Below, in pieces: positions 1 through 11,474 of a DNA stretch of 64,000 nt. The position numbers were made by a program, and so were the translations under genes. This DNA comes from Boswellia sacra (Eukaryota > Streptophyta > Magnoliopsida > Sapindales > Burseraceae). The notes beneath the pieces were generated by a model. It made no database searches. It was not told where the DNA came from and was given only the letters and a program-made list of their open reading frames with translations. Location of the stretch: the NCBI GenBank assembly GCA_013180625.2, contig SNVD02011469.1, positions 558,001 through 622,000 on the forward strand, in the 5' to 3' direction. Position 1 is the first letter of the stretch; each line of letters starts with the position of its first letter.

Positions 1-1398
1 AGTCCTTCCCTTCCATGATTAGGTTCAAACCTTGCTTTTCATCATGGGAATAGATACACTGTTCTTATATTTAGATCACGAAATCACATGCAGACTTAAC
101 AACCATGTAGGACACAGTTTCATTAACCTTTGTTACAGAACAACATAAATTAAAGTTTAGGGTCACACGGTTTTAATTTTCAATAACTCTATAATTTTGA
201 ACCAGTAAAATATGCCTTCGCGGGATAAGAAGAATGTTGCAGATATCTCTTACTTGTAGATTACGCTAGCCGGCCAGATTGATGCTAGATTCTACTTGAC
301 ATGGAGGAACCGTCCTGTTTAACTTATGTTTTTCTCAGGTTGAAAATTTCAAAATGTATCATTATTAATAAAGAACAGAAGTTCTCATAAATAATCTAAT
401 ACAATCTAATATAACCTGATGGGCAATAACTTTCATTTCTTTAAAGAGGTGATGCAGAATTCAAGTACACAGGATTATTATCCTTCCAACTCCGTATCTT
501 CCACCAAGTGAAATAGAGAGAACAGTTCAGGAATCTTGAGTCATCAAATTTCTGCTTGAATCAAAAGTATCATTGGATAATCATATTAAGGAATCAGGTA
601 CTTTAGCATCCTGATCACAGCTTGTTCTTTATATTCGTATCACTTTCTACCAAAAAAAATCATACCCTTTATTCATACTAGATCCTTTATTCTTTTTCAT
701 CTCTCAATTCAGAAATTTTATCTTCTTGTTCTATTCTAATATAGCATTCAAAATTATTTAGACTTGTAAGCATTTAGGCGCCGTATGGTTACAATTCTTG
801 GTGTGTTTTAGCTGTTCCTGTTTCGAAATGAGTGTCTTGGCGTGAAATGTACTAGGTAATCGATCATTTTGCGTCTTGACGTCCTGCATTCAAAATTTTG
901 TCTGTCTCAGTCGTTCTTTCTAAGTAAATAATCTAATGTTAATTTAATAAGCTCATTAACTTTAATTTCTCTAACGAGGTGATGCAGAACTTGCACATCC
1001 AACTCTGTATCTTCCACCAGGTGCAACAGAGGGAATGTTTCAGGAATTTTGGATCATCAAATCTCTGCTTAAAGCAACACCAAAATTTGTTATCCTTGGG
1101 TAATGCTGAATGTGAAATCAGGTAATGTGCCTTTTCTATTGCAAATTGTTCTGTATATTAGCATTACTTTCTACCAAAAAAAGACCATGCCCTTTATTCA
1201 TATCACGTTTTGAATTCTTTTTCATCTCGTTCAGCAATTTAGTCTCACTCTGTCTAGTTTCTGATCTTATGGCTAATTCTTTGTCTTCGTTATAAAAGGC
1301 TTTTAGTATTGCCGAGTAGTTGACAGCCACCGATAAGACTGTTGCCAGATAGCTTCCTGGGATTTGTGGTTTCAACAGTAATTTGTCATTTGTTTCAG
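1..1398 (+). repeat. Relic of a CNL 3'-tail: two copies of a recurring module
   Basis: No coding gene is visible. The stretch holds two copies of a module that recurs after most CNL genes of this window. Each copy has a 'tttctcaggttgaaa'-like segment, then an exon-like block starting 'gatgcagaa' (451 and 981) that runs into 'gtatcttccacca', then a segment ending 'gaatcaggta', and a T-rich stretch. Related blocks lie near 14967, 17401, 18339, 26290, 45446 and 60821. The upstream CNL, if it existed, lies outside the window. I do not recognise a protein in the module; it may be an intron/UTR structure of the ancestral gene. Confidence 0.6.
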
Positions 1399-1720
1399 AT
1401 TAAGCTGCAGCAATGCCAAGAGGAGCTCCTAAGTATTTAAAGAGAAACATACAAGAACTTTTGATCCTTTTCGATTCGAAAAGGATGGAGGCCAGGCTTG
1501 TTATCGGTTTTGTTAATGGAAGATGTGGCTGGTAACTTGATGCATTTTGTTACCATTTATCGGAGATACAATCAATAGAGCTCTTTCAAAAGGTTCGAAA
1601 TTAAGAAGTTTCAGAAACTTGCAAACAAAGGCCTTTTTGAAATCATTGGCTGCCACAAGGATGTTGAGATGACCTCTGGAGAGCAATGCCTAGAAGCGAT
1701 TGCTGATCATCATCTCCAAC
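1399..1720 (+). pseudogene. Jacalin-related lectin exon remnant (JRL-a)
   Basis: A polypyrimidine stretch and CAG acceptor end at 1398, and the next bases (attaagctgcag) match the start of the last exon of a jacalin-domain lectin (I-K-L-Q), as in clearer copies at 61712 and 27147. Downstream one can still follow degraded pieces corresponding to the P-E-E-F-L segment, the glycine-rich G-L-V-V-G-F turn and the G-R-S-G-W-Y-L-D strand, but stops and frame changes interrupt it. The first-half exon with the GPWGGNGG-type start is not found upstream. Jacalin domains bind mannose or related sugars; this copy cannot encode one. Confidence 0.55.
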
Positions 1721-1948
1721 GTTTAGTGAATGTGTGCAAAGAGAAGACCTCTGAATTCTCAATCACTTATAATTGCCATTAAACCACAGGTAATTTCCTC
1801 TCTTTTTTATATTTTATTAAAAAAATTAGGAAGGAAAAAATTTTGTTGATTTCTATGTTATCTGTTACTAAATTAAGTTTCTTTTCTAGATGAAGCAAAC
1901 AAATATCTCAAGCTTCCTACAACCATGGAGAAAGAAGAACCACTTTAA

Positions 1949-4620
1949 TATCACACCCCGATTCCTATAGTTTCAGAGTGTATCTATAGATAGTCATTCC
2001 AACAATGAACTCCATGATTTAAAACAAATTTTTATTTTTATTTTCAAAAACCAGAGTTCCAGTCCATAACCACAGTATATTATTATATGCACAATGTTCA
2101 AAAATACTCAAACAAAGAACAACACAAAAATGATGTTGCAACAGTCTGTGGTTGCTAAGGAAACTCCGTCGTCACCACGCCAAACCCCTCCATCGTTCAT
2201 CACACTATTGGTCACCTGAGGCACACAATAAACTAATGAGTAATCAATCAGTAAATAAGCTAAGTGAAGGCATTAAAAATGGTTATTTGATAGAAATTCA
2301 AATACAAACGTAGTTACTATTCATTGCTTATCTTACAAGTAATAAGTTACTTGTTATGGAAGTTGGAAAGCACTGTTCAAATTTCAAAAGTTGCGCTCCT
2401 GCGCAAGGGAACTAGAGCAACGGCGCTAAGTCTCTGGTCCCTAACATTTTCAGAATTTCACGAGTGGCGCTCCTGCACCAAAGGGTTTGCACGCCTACAT
2501 GAACTCTCTGTTCAAAATGTTTTAGGTCAGTTAAGGCGGCGCTCTTGCGCCACCTTACTTGCGCGCTTGTGCCAATTCCCTGTTTTGGCACATCATTCTT
2601 AGCTCATTATTATCACTTACGCATCCACACCGTTACTAATTTCATTTCACATATTCCTTTCTCAGGCCTTTCTCATTACTTTTACACACACAAACACTTA
2701 TTTCATTTCATATATGCCTTTCTTAGGCCATTCTCATCGCACATACACAAATGCTCATATTTCATTCCCATACAAATTTAGGGATACCCACATGGCATAT
2801 TATCACAAGTTTGAGGCTAGTCTGATAATCCGAACGATACCGCGCCTATGCTACCGAATCATACGTAAGAAAACATATGGTTCGGACCTTCACTCATTCA
2901 ATCAGTCACAATTCACATGTGGCACTTTGTATTATGTGTGGTACTCTGTGGTTCTCATAACCTTTGACCCCCTACACAATTTCAAGAGGTGTCCCCTATG
3001 CATCAATTAGACAATGAGCATTCAATGTCCCAAGGTTTTGGCATGCCATTCACATTCACAACATTTCACATTTCAGTTCATGCCTCAAAATTCACATTTC
3101 AATCTCATAAACGAAGCTCTAAATTAAGCTTCTCATCCATCACAACACATAACAATTCAATTAACATAACGTTAGAAATCCACAAAATCACATTCATAAT
3201 ACACCACATAACATGACAACAAAGCTTATTATATCCTCAGAACAAGTTTTGCTTACTTACTTGATCAAATTCCTGCTGTAAAGTCCTTAATTCCACCTAG
3301 AAGCCATAATAAGACTCCTTTAAGGATCATTGTTCAATGGCGAAAAACAAATCCTCTTACTGGCTCAACTTTACACACCTTTAATTGGATGATTTTTAGG
3401 AAGTTAATTCCTATCCCAAAATCTACATAAATTTGTAAATCACATGTACGCACATATAACATATCCCATTCAAGTTATCAGAACAAAATGAAAGTATATG
3501 CCCCTTGAAATCACTTATTTTGACACACTTTCACTTCCTATCTAATGACCTCTCCAACGGAGCTGTCCAGTTTTGAAAATTCATATAAATATAAACAATA
3601 ATCAAATCTTTACATAAATTTACACTTAAATAAAAGACACATCTAAAAATGATCTCACCAAAAATCACAATCTTTTAATGAGTTTACATTGGTCAAAAAA
3701 TAATTCAATTTTCTTACTTTTTTCTAATAGTTGAATTTTTCATTTTCACAAACACAAATTTGAAAAATCATAACAATTCATACAAAGATCCAAAAACCAT
3801 AAAAATTTTTAATTTAAAATAAAACATATTCAAGGTCTCGCACACAAAAAATCACAAGTTTTTATGAAGGATAAGTCACTCATATCAAATTCGTTCCCCA
3901 TGCTATGTTTCAAAATAGGGGACATCAATTTTCGGTTCAGTAGATTCAAAAATTCACCAAAAATCACACACTATGAATTTTTAACTGATTCAAAATTTTA
4001 CATAATTTTAGACATGTCTAGTTTCTCTTGGAAAATTTTCAAAACCAAAAGGTAACCCTATAACGTCTAGGAATTGTCGAACTCAAGACTGTTTAGTATA
4101 AAACCCTACAAGATTTTAAACTCAAACATTATTTCTAACTTCCTATCATTGTCCACTTTTCTTAAATCTTTCATAATTCATTACAAATCCTATTTCCTAA
4201 TAAGTTTGAAAGTACATATCACTATACCATTACAATTCATTTTAAAAATATGTGTACTAAAACAAGAATTCGAAGAGGAAAGTGAATCGTACCTCTTTCC
4301 TTCCTAACTCCTTCTTTCGTTCTTCAACTCTCGGTGGTTTCGGGAGAGAAAAATGAGAGTTGGAGGCGTAGAGCAAAAAACCCAAAATGAAATATTCTAG
4401 AAATCTCTCAACTTCTCCCCCTTAAATACTTATTCTCATAGGCCAAATTTTCACTTAACCCCCAAATTTCAACTCTTTCTATGAAGTTCTTCCGCCTATT
4501 TATCTATTGCCATGCCACCCATTAGATTGTTATACTTTGATGCTTAAGTCATAGAAATGATCATAAAAAGCTACAGAAATGGATAAAAAACAAGAGGTAC
4601 AAATAAAATACCTTATCTGT
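1949..4620 (-). mobile_element. Non-coding LTR-type element, family A copy 1
   Basis: On the minus strand this resembles the elements at 29134-31720, 37466-41487 and the body of 47997-51341. Shared landmarks include the segment after 'gttgctaaggaaactc' near 2150, the 'cacctgaggcacacaa' block near 2215, the 'gcgctcctgcgc' blocks near 2395-2560, a stretch near 2815 related to the 142-bp repeat, and a long AT-rich half with 'ccaaaaatcac' motifs. No gag, protease, reverse transcriptase or integrase is visible, so it may be a solo LTR or a large non-autonomous derivative. The left end is placed at the tatcacacccc motif by comparison with copy 2; the right end is approximate and I found no target duplication. 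Confidence 0.55.
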
Positions 4621-5980
4621 AACTTCCACCCCTTGTAATTGTGTCGTGAGATTTGGCTGTTGCTTGTGGCTTGTGCCTATATTAGAATATATAACTTAGT
4701 AGGTTGTTCATTTTTTTTTTCACTTCAAGCAAAGGCAAATGTTCATTCACCGAAGAAATCTAATGAGGAACGAGGTTCCTAAAGTTAAAAGAAAGAGAGG
4801 GAGATGTAGATAGAGAAAATGGGAGAAATAATAGAAGAAATTGAGGGAGAAGTATAGTGAAATTGAGGGAGAAAAATAATCTTTTTACTAAAAGATCAAA
4901 AATCTATATTCAACAACCTAATAAATAAAATAATTAAAGACACTTATTTATAGTGCCAACAATTATAACTTGACTAGGAAATAGAATATATTAGGAAATA
5001 GAATCTAATTCCAACTAAACAAGAAAATATCAAAATTAAATCCTAAATAAAATAGTAAACTATTAACTAGGAAAATAACTCAAACTAGGATTACTTCCAA
5101 TTTAGGAAGTCAAAATCCCTAATTAATTAAAATCCTTATAATTAAAGTTAAAATCTCTAATTTATTCCTAATATGTCTTACATCAAAATCTTCGGAAATT
5201 AAGAAATGTTTGATATTAGGCAATACTGCTATGTGAAAAGGCTCCCTCAACTTGACATGGTTTTTTTCGTATCGAAAATTGTTCTCTTGTGTTGGACTAC
5301 CAAGAAACAACATTGTGGACTAGGTAATTGACCATTCGACCTTAGGACATGTATGTTAGTCTTGTATCAACATTTTTGCAAGACTAGATGAATAAACTTT
5401 TCTGGCATTATTTTAGTTTCAGATGACTTTCTTCATATTTTTCCCTTAAAGTTATCTCATGCTAAATTTTATCTTTTCTTTTTTTCTCAAGCTGCAGCAA
5501 ACAATCATGCATCGTAGACATTTTGCGAAAGAAAATGTATAATATCTTGCAGATGTAAAATGGCTTCCTCAACTAAGTCGCCGTGGTTTTTTTAAAGCAA
5601 ATATTCTTGTGCCAAATGCATGTGAAATGGACTAGGTAATTTGCCATTTGGGCAGCATGTACAATCTTGCATCGAAAAAATTTGTACTTCACAGTTGTTC
5701 TTGCTAATTATCATGATTTAATATATAGACGGGAACATGGTTTGGATTTTCTCAGAATCAATTAGAGAGAAGGAATAGCAAGTGCCATATCAGCCAATGA
5801 AGAATCTGTGAAACTTTTATTTTATTTTTTTTAATTTACTACTGTTGCTTCTTAGACCATTTCAATATCCTGAATCATGAGTTATTGCAGCAGTGAGTTA
5901 TATGAGTTGCATTCATTTCTTCTTTTATTCTGTGGATTAATTTCGAAGCTGTTCTAGGGAGGTGGGAAAGATCAAACAAG
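4621..5980. other. Intergenic, CNL-tail debris
   Basis: No gene is seen. Around 5490-5710 lies a copy of a tail module (gcagcaaacaatcatg ... gaaatggactaggtaat) that recurs near 42010, 47215, 51405 and 59045. The region 4790-5110 is A-rich and appears non-repetitive within the window. Confidence 0.5.
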
Positions 5981-7150
5981 TGGGGCCTTGGGAAGGAAAT
6001 GGAGGAACCAGTTGGGATGATGGAACCTCGCCCACCATGAGATCACAGGGATTGCACTTTTTCATGGCTCAAAGCATGGAGAGGTGTTGGAGGAAATGGG
6101 ACGGCTAAGGTCTGCTCAAAGTCTCACTCTATTTGGTTTCTGATCTTGTGGTTCAGTATTTGTTTTTTGACATAAAAGACTTGCGCGTATCAGTTTGCAA
6201 ACTAATCAAATGAAAAGTTTGTTAATGCCAAATTGCTTCCCGGGATTTGTTGTTTTCGTTGTAAATTTTCATTTGTTTCAGATTAAGCTGCAATACGTGG
6301 ACGTGGTCCTAAACAGTGAGTGGCCACTATGATAAGATTGTTAAGTTGTGGAGCCTATTGAATGCCTTACGTTCAATGCCCTATGCAGACGCATATGCGG
6401 ATCGACAAAATGCTCAATGCCCCAACCCTGGATAGGAATCACCCCAGTGCTAGTCTTGAAGCACCCCAGCGCTATGTATGTTGGACGTCAAACCGAGAGC
6501 TTAGAGCTAAGGCGCTAGCACGAATTACAAAAAAGCGGATGTACATACAATGCAGCGCCGCAGCGGTACACGAGCTGAACCACAGCGCTAGTGCGAATTG
6601 GGCTCAGGGATGATTTTGTAATTTTGTTTGCCTTTTATATTATCACATGTTTTAGGGTATTCGTCTGAGTGGAGTGATTGCTGTGTTGAGAGAGACTTTG
6701 AAAATACACAGAGAGATTGTGAGTGTGCTGATGATCATTGTAAAACTTTACCATCATAATAGAAATTTCTACAGCGATTGAAGAACGGGACATAGCCTCG
6801 CATTGAGGTGAACCCGTATAAGTTTGTGTGTCCATTAATTTACTTTTCTTTGCACATTATTATTGTTATATAACAGATTATGGACGCTTAATTTGTAACG
6901 CAGATCACTTTTGTCGAAGGGCAACATAGAAGAACTTTTGGCCATTTTGGATTTGAAGAAAGAGCCCCGGCCATTACTTGCTCATCAACAGATGGAGGCG
7001 AGGCTTTAATTTGTTACTGGTTTCAATTGAAGAAGTAGTTGGTATATTGATGCATTTGGTTTCCATTTATTTGAGATAAATCAAAGGGTACGGAGCCCTC
7101 TTAACAGGTTCAAAATGAAAGGCTTCAGATACTTGCAGGCACAGGTGTCC
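5981..7150 (+). pseudogene. Jacalin-related lectin pseudogene, two exons, second split by an insertion (JRL-b)
   Basis: Exon 1 (5981-6109) starts with G-P-W-E-G-N-G-G-T-S-W-D-D-G, the hallmark N-terminal strand of jacalin-related lectins, then loses frame. It ends at a gtctgc donor at 6110, as in the copies ending at 26966 and 61508. The second exon opens after a CAG acceptor at 6282 (attaagctgcaa) and is interrupted after 'gtggagcct' near 6355. It resumes near 6900 with 'cagatcac', matching the part of JRL-h that encodes S-L-T-F. The later part still shows the F-G-F-E-E and G-G-E-A-type turns. A JRL would be a small cytosolic or nuclear sugar-binding protein; this copy is dead. Confidence 0.75.
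6355..6900 (+). mobile_element. Insertion in JRL-b, possibly a Copia-type solo LTR
   Basis: This block is absent from the homologous exons at 16581, 27147, 44575, 59997 and 61712. It contains a TATA-like 'ttttatatta' near 6635, then a segment with 'gtgaacccgtataag' near 6810 and a T-rich end, an arrangement reminiscent of the 3' part of plant Copia LTRs. I could not define matching TG/CA ends or a target duplication, so both boundaries and class are tentative. Confidence 0.4.
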
Positions 7151-7734
7151 AACAGGCAACAGAGAGGGAAATGAATTGCTTTTAACCCACCCAATAACCG
7201 TTGGATACTTACTTGGATGAACCAACCTACAATTGACATCTGTTTATGTGCTTGAACATATTCGTATCTTGTGGGGTTGTACAGTAATCAAAGTTTAGAC
7301 AGGCCATCATAAAAATTGTTTTAATTGAGAAAGTTCAGATGGCCCATGAAGTTCATAAGGCATGCACAGATGAAGGAGCAAACAGTGAATGGACGTCCGT
7401 TGATGGCTCCTGACCTCATGCTTCCACAGTGATTGTACTGAATTTTCGGAAACTATTATTACGTACTTGAGTCACTCATTTAATTAACAAGCATGGAAAT
7501 GCAAAATGGTAAAGCTAAAAAAATTTCTGAAAAACAATCAAAATTAAGAAGCTAATTTGAATAATTACCACAGACTTAAAAGATGTACATGTTATGCCAC
7601 AATCCTCCAAGAGATTGATTAAAGAAATAATCGTGAGCGTTAGTGGCATCTATGACTCCGCCATTCAAGATTGGCTGCAATGCTGTGATTAGATAAGATC
7701 CAAGACGGTCAATTGACAGAGTAGAGGGAGGGGT
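7151..7734. other. Intergenic, no gene seen
   Basis: The stretch around 7180-7250 (ccaataaccgttggatacttacttggatg) is similar to sequence upstream of other CNL genes near 34095, 52880 and 54900, marking it as part of the duplicated cluster unit. Nothing else was recognised. Confidence 0.4.
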
Positions 7735-8935
7735 TATTCGTTTTTTACACTTTTCACTTAAATCCATTTAGGCTTAAGATTTAAGTGAATTTTTTTTAGT
7801 TATCACTTTTTTTTCTAATGATGTATCACTTAATTCAAAAAGTTAAAATTTGTTACTCTTTTTTTTTTTTCTTCTAACGTCTAAATTATGTTTTATTATC
7901 AAAATAACCCTATATGTCTCATTATACAAATTAATATAAATCTAAAAATTATATAAACTTTATTCAAATAATTTTAAATTTATATTTGGATTAAATTAAA
8001 ATTTTTAATGTACAAAATTATTAGCTGGATTCAATTGTCAGAGAGCCACCGTTGCTGGCAGTTAATGATATGGCATGTCCGATAACACTGCCCACACGAA
8101 CGTGATCGTCGTCAGCTGGCCATTCAAATTCTATAGACTTCATCGTCGATTACTAATGCAATCAATGGGAATCAGACATTTGAAGTTACTGCAACTTCAA
8201 ACGTCCGATTCCCATCGATCGCAATCATAATCGACGATAAAGTCTACAGAATTTGGACAGCCGTCCAACGATGATCATGCTGGTGTGGGCGGTGTCGCCG
8301 GAAGCGCCATATCACCGGCGACTAGTGACCCTACAATCATTTTTTCTTTTTTTTCATATTTTAAAAAATTATAATATTAGTTATTTTGATATTATAATTT
8401 TAAAAATGAAAATAATTTATTTATTTTTATTACATAATTTTGATTTAACTTAAATTTAAAATTTTTATTTTTTATCAAAATTTTTTATTTTATTATTTTA
8501 TATTAAAAATAGTCGATCAACATCACAAGAAGCGAAACATATTTTAGTATTTTCAATTTTTTATTTTAAATTTCATGAAAAATAAATAAATTTTTATTTA
8601 TAAAATTATCTATTTAATTAAACATAATAAATTTACCATATTAAGAAGATATATATTTTTATAATAGGTAATTTTATTATTGATTATTGATTGCTATTGT
8701 TATTCATATATTGATTTGATTTTGTTAAGTATTTAATTTTTAAGGCATATACTATATTAAATATTACATATTAGTATTAAGGGTAAGCATATCATATTGA
8801 AATTAATTTGTCAACTTAAAACTTAATAAAAAATTAAAAATAAATATATCATAAAGTGATATAAAAATATGTATTAATAAGTATTAAATGAAAATAAATA
8901 TTAACACAAGTGTAAAGTGAAAAAAAAAAAAAGGC
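7735..8935. mobile_element. Inverted-repeat (fold-back or MITE-like) element
   Basis: An imperfect inverted repeat is centred near 8190, where 'tgaagtt' and 'aacttca' face each other. Its arms reach roughly 8050 and 8330: 'gatatggc' near 8068 faces 'gccatatc' near 8307, and 'atcgtcgatta' near 8142 faces 'taatcgacgat' near 8228. Further out, 'acacttttcactta' (about 7748) and 'gtgtaaagtgaa' (about 8911) are inverted with respect to each other and may be the real termini. No transposase and no clear target duplication are visible. Confidence 0.5.
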
Positions 8936-11391
8936 CTCCTCTTTGTCTAGTACAAACTAATTAGATGATTTACCAAGAATTCTCACGAAACCTACCTGCA
9001 TGTAGGCAAGGCAAAATGCAGTCAAAGTCATTCATCGAATGCTTCAAAATTGGTATTTTGACGTTTTCCCCTCAGAAGTCCTATATGACTGTGATTGCTG
9101 CAAAATTATTATGTACAATATGAGATATTGTATTGTGAGTATTTCTTTCTTGAAGCTTAATTAATAACAAAACGTGCAAAATTTCATTTAGTAGTTTACG
9201 GTGTTGGGACTTTTTAATGGCAAGTTTCCTTTGTTTCTGTCCTACCAAAAGCTCTTGAAAGAATTCGCCGGGATCTACCTTCTAAATAAGTAACTTGTAA
9301 ATCGAAACAAAAGGACTATATTTTCAACGTGTATCTTTAACACTATAAAAATGTATAAATTTATTTAAAATTTGTATGCTTAATAATTTTTATATATACA
9401 ATCATCGTCGTGGAAAGAATTTATAATTATAAAAAAATTTGCACGGCCTTTATATAAATTTATATATTTTTTTAGGATTTAACATATACCCTGAAAATAC
9501 ACGTTAAGATTATTGATATACAGTATCGACAAAGAAGTAATAAATAATTTTATAGTTATAAAATAGTTATATAATAGATATCTAGAGCAAATTCATGGCT
9601 TACATGTATATATTTTTTAAAATTACAAGGAAGATTCAAGATATCTAACCAATTACATTGTAAACTTTTTTAAAAATATTTTTAGTATTATATTTTTTTT
9701 AATTTTTTTTGCTTTGTTTACAAACTTAAAAAAAAATCTGATGAATGAGTATTTACATACTGTAGAGTAATTTTCGGGCGGTAATTCTTGTTTATGTATC
9801 GTGTTCGTGTCATATTAAAATATAAAAGTAAAATTTTGATTGATATCCATATGACTCATTTAATTATTCATGTCAAAACTTAAGACAATGATACAATCCT
9901 TTAATAAATGTATTGAAAGTGTATCGTATTTAACTTAAATAACCTGTTTAATCGTTTAATACATATATGCATAATTAACCATATTTTATATACTTATATT
10001 TATTAAAATTATCCTACTAACATTAACAAATATTAATATAGAAGATAGTAATTAAAAACATTTAAATTTACTATTATATGGTTTGATTTTCATTTTAGTA
10101 TAAAAATATTATATTTATAATATTTATGATGCAAGTAGATCAAAATTTATATCGTTAAAAAGTAATGATAAATTTATAACTCAAAATAAATTCAAAGCTT
10201 ATAAATCGATATAATAGTATAAATGATAAAATTTTATTGAAGATGAAACTTCTTTCATTCATTTTTATTTTACTGTCCTTCTTTTATGAATTTTTACTAT
10301 ATAAATTATTATATATTATTATAAACTTTAAATTATAAATATAATATTATTTATTATTAAATTAATTTATAAATTAAAAATTAAAAAATATATTTAAATA
10401 TTTATATCATTAATCAAGTTAATATATCAAACCCTTTTAATACTAATGAACATATTTATTAAACCTAATGCCTTAATACAAATACTAATATGCATAATTA
10501 ATAAGTATATTACCACTAATTGGTTAATTCAGTATCTTATAGGATGTGATGTGATGTTAATTTTCGAGTTAAAAATTGCTTCCCCCGTAGACTGAAACGA
10601 TGCGTGTCACGTGTACCTCATTAGAAACATGCGGTTTGACAAGACTGAAGTTCATTGCATTACGAATTATTATTATTATTTTTTAATTGTTTAGATGTCA
10701 CAACCGCCTCCTTTATTGACTATAATTAATGCAATGTGGAATTGATGGGCCATCACCGTCGGCATGCGACTTTTGAATTCTCGAGCGGGCCGTTGGATTG
10801 CTTATCTCGAGGATCTTGTCGGGATATAATACAAGCTGCTCATTTTACTGTATTTGTTTACAAAATAAAGCAGTGCTGTTTTGCAACCATAGAGCACCAT
10901 TCAACAAAATAAAGCAGTGACATCTCGTAGTGGGTGGCGAAGACCTACCAAAATGAAAAATATATAACTTAGAAAATAAATAATCTTATATATATAATTT
11001 AATTCGTATAATTTAATTAGATATAAATTCAATATATGTACATAAATAAATTTAATAAATGAGGTTTATTTAATGATTTTACTATAAGTCAGATTTCATT
11101 ATTTGATTTGTTTATATTGATTAGATACGTAAAATTAAATTATTGTAAAAAAAAAAAAGAAAGTCTTGATGCACAAATTGAATCAGTTTATTTGAGGATT
11201 ACGGGCGCGCCATGAAAGTTCGTAGAATTATTGCATTATTAATGATTTTTTACTCTGTTTATGTGACCTTTAAAATGATTTGGACAGCCTAGATGCCCTT
11301 GTCCTTGTTGTTTGCATGTGCATCTGTTGACTGTTTACTTCACCCAAGCACAAATAACAATCAATAGAAAAAACATGGTTCACCCCAGTCC
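8936..11391. other. AT-rich spacer upstream of CNL-1
   Basis: No coding potential was recognised on either strand. The sequence is strongly AT-rich from about 9330 to 10530. A G-box-like cacgtg lies near 10608, and TTGACT, a W-box core, lies at 11327-11332 close to the CNL-1 start. These could be defence-related cis elements, but such short motifs are common by chance. Confidence 0.4.
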
Positions 11392-11398
11392 TATAAAA
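11392..11398 (+). promoter_or_regulatory. Likely TATA box of CNL-1
   Basis: TATAAAA lies 77 bp before the ATG at 11475. TATA motifs are at comparable distances in CNL-2 (20200), CNL-3 (23029) and CNL-5 (55802), which supports it as the core promoter and implies a short 5' UTR. Confidence 0.6.
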
Positions 11399-11474
11399 AA
11401 TGGACGTGGATCGCACTGGCAGCATTTTCACCCTATAAGCAATTCCGAATTTTTCAGTTCGTAAGTCTTTCTTC

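Noticed and set aside
2324..3216. Open frames of 75-98 codons inside the element at 1949-4620.
   Set aside because: They lie within non-coding LTR-type sequence, have low-complexity composition, overlap each other in different frames, and match no retrotransposon protein motif.
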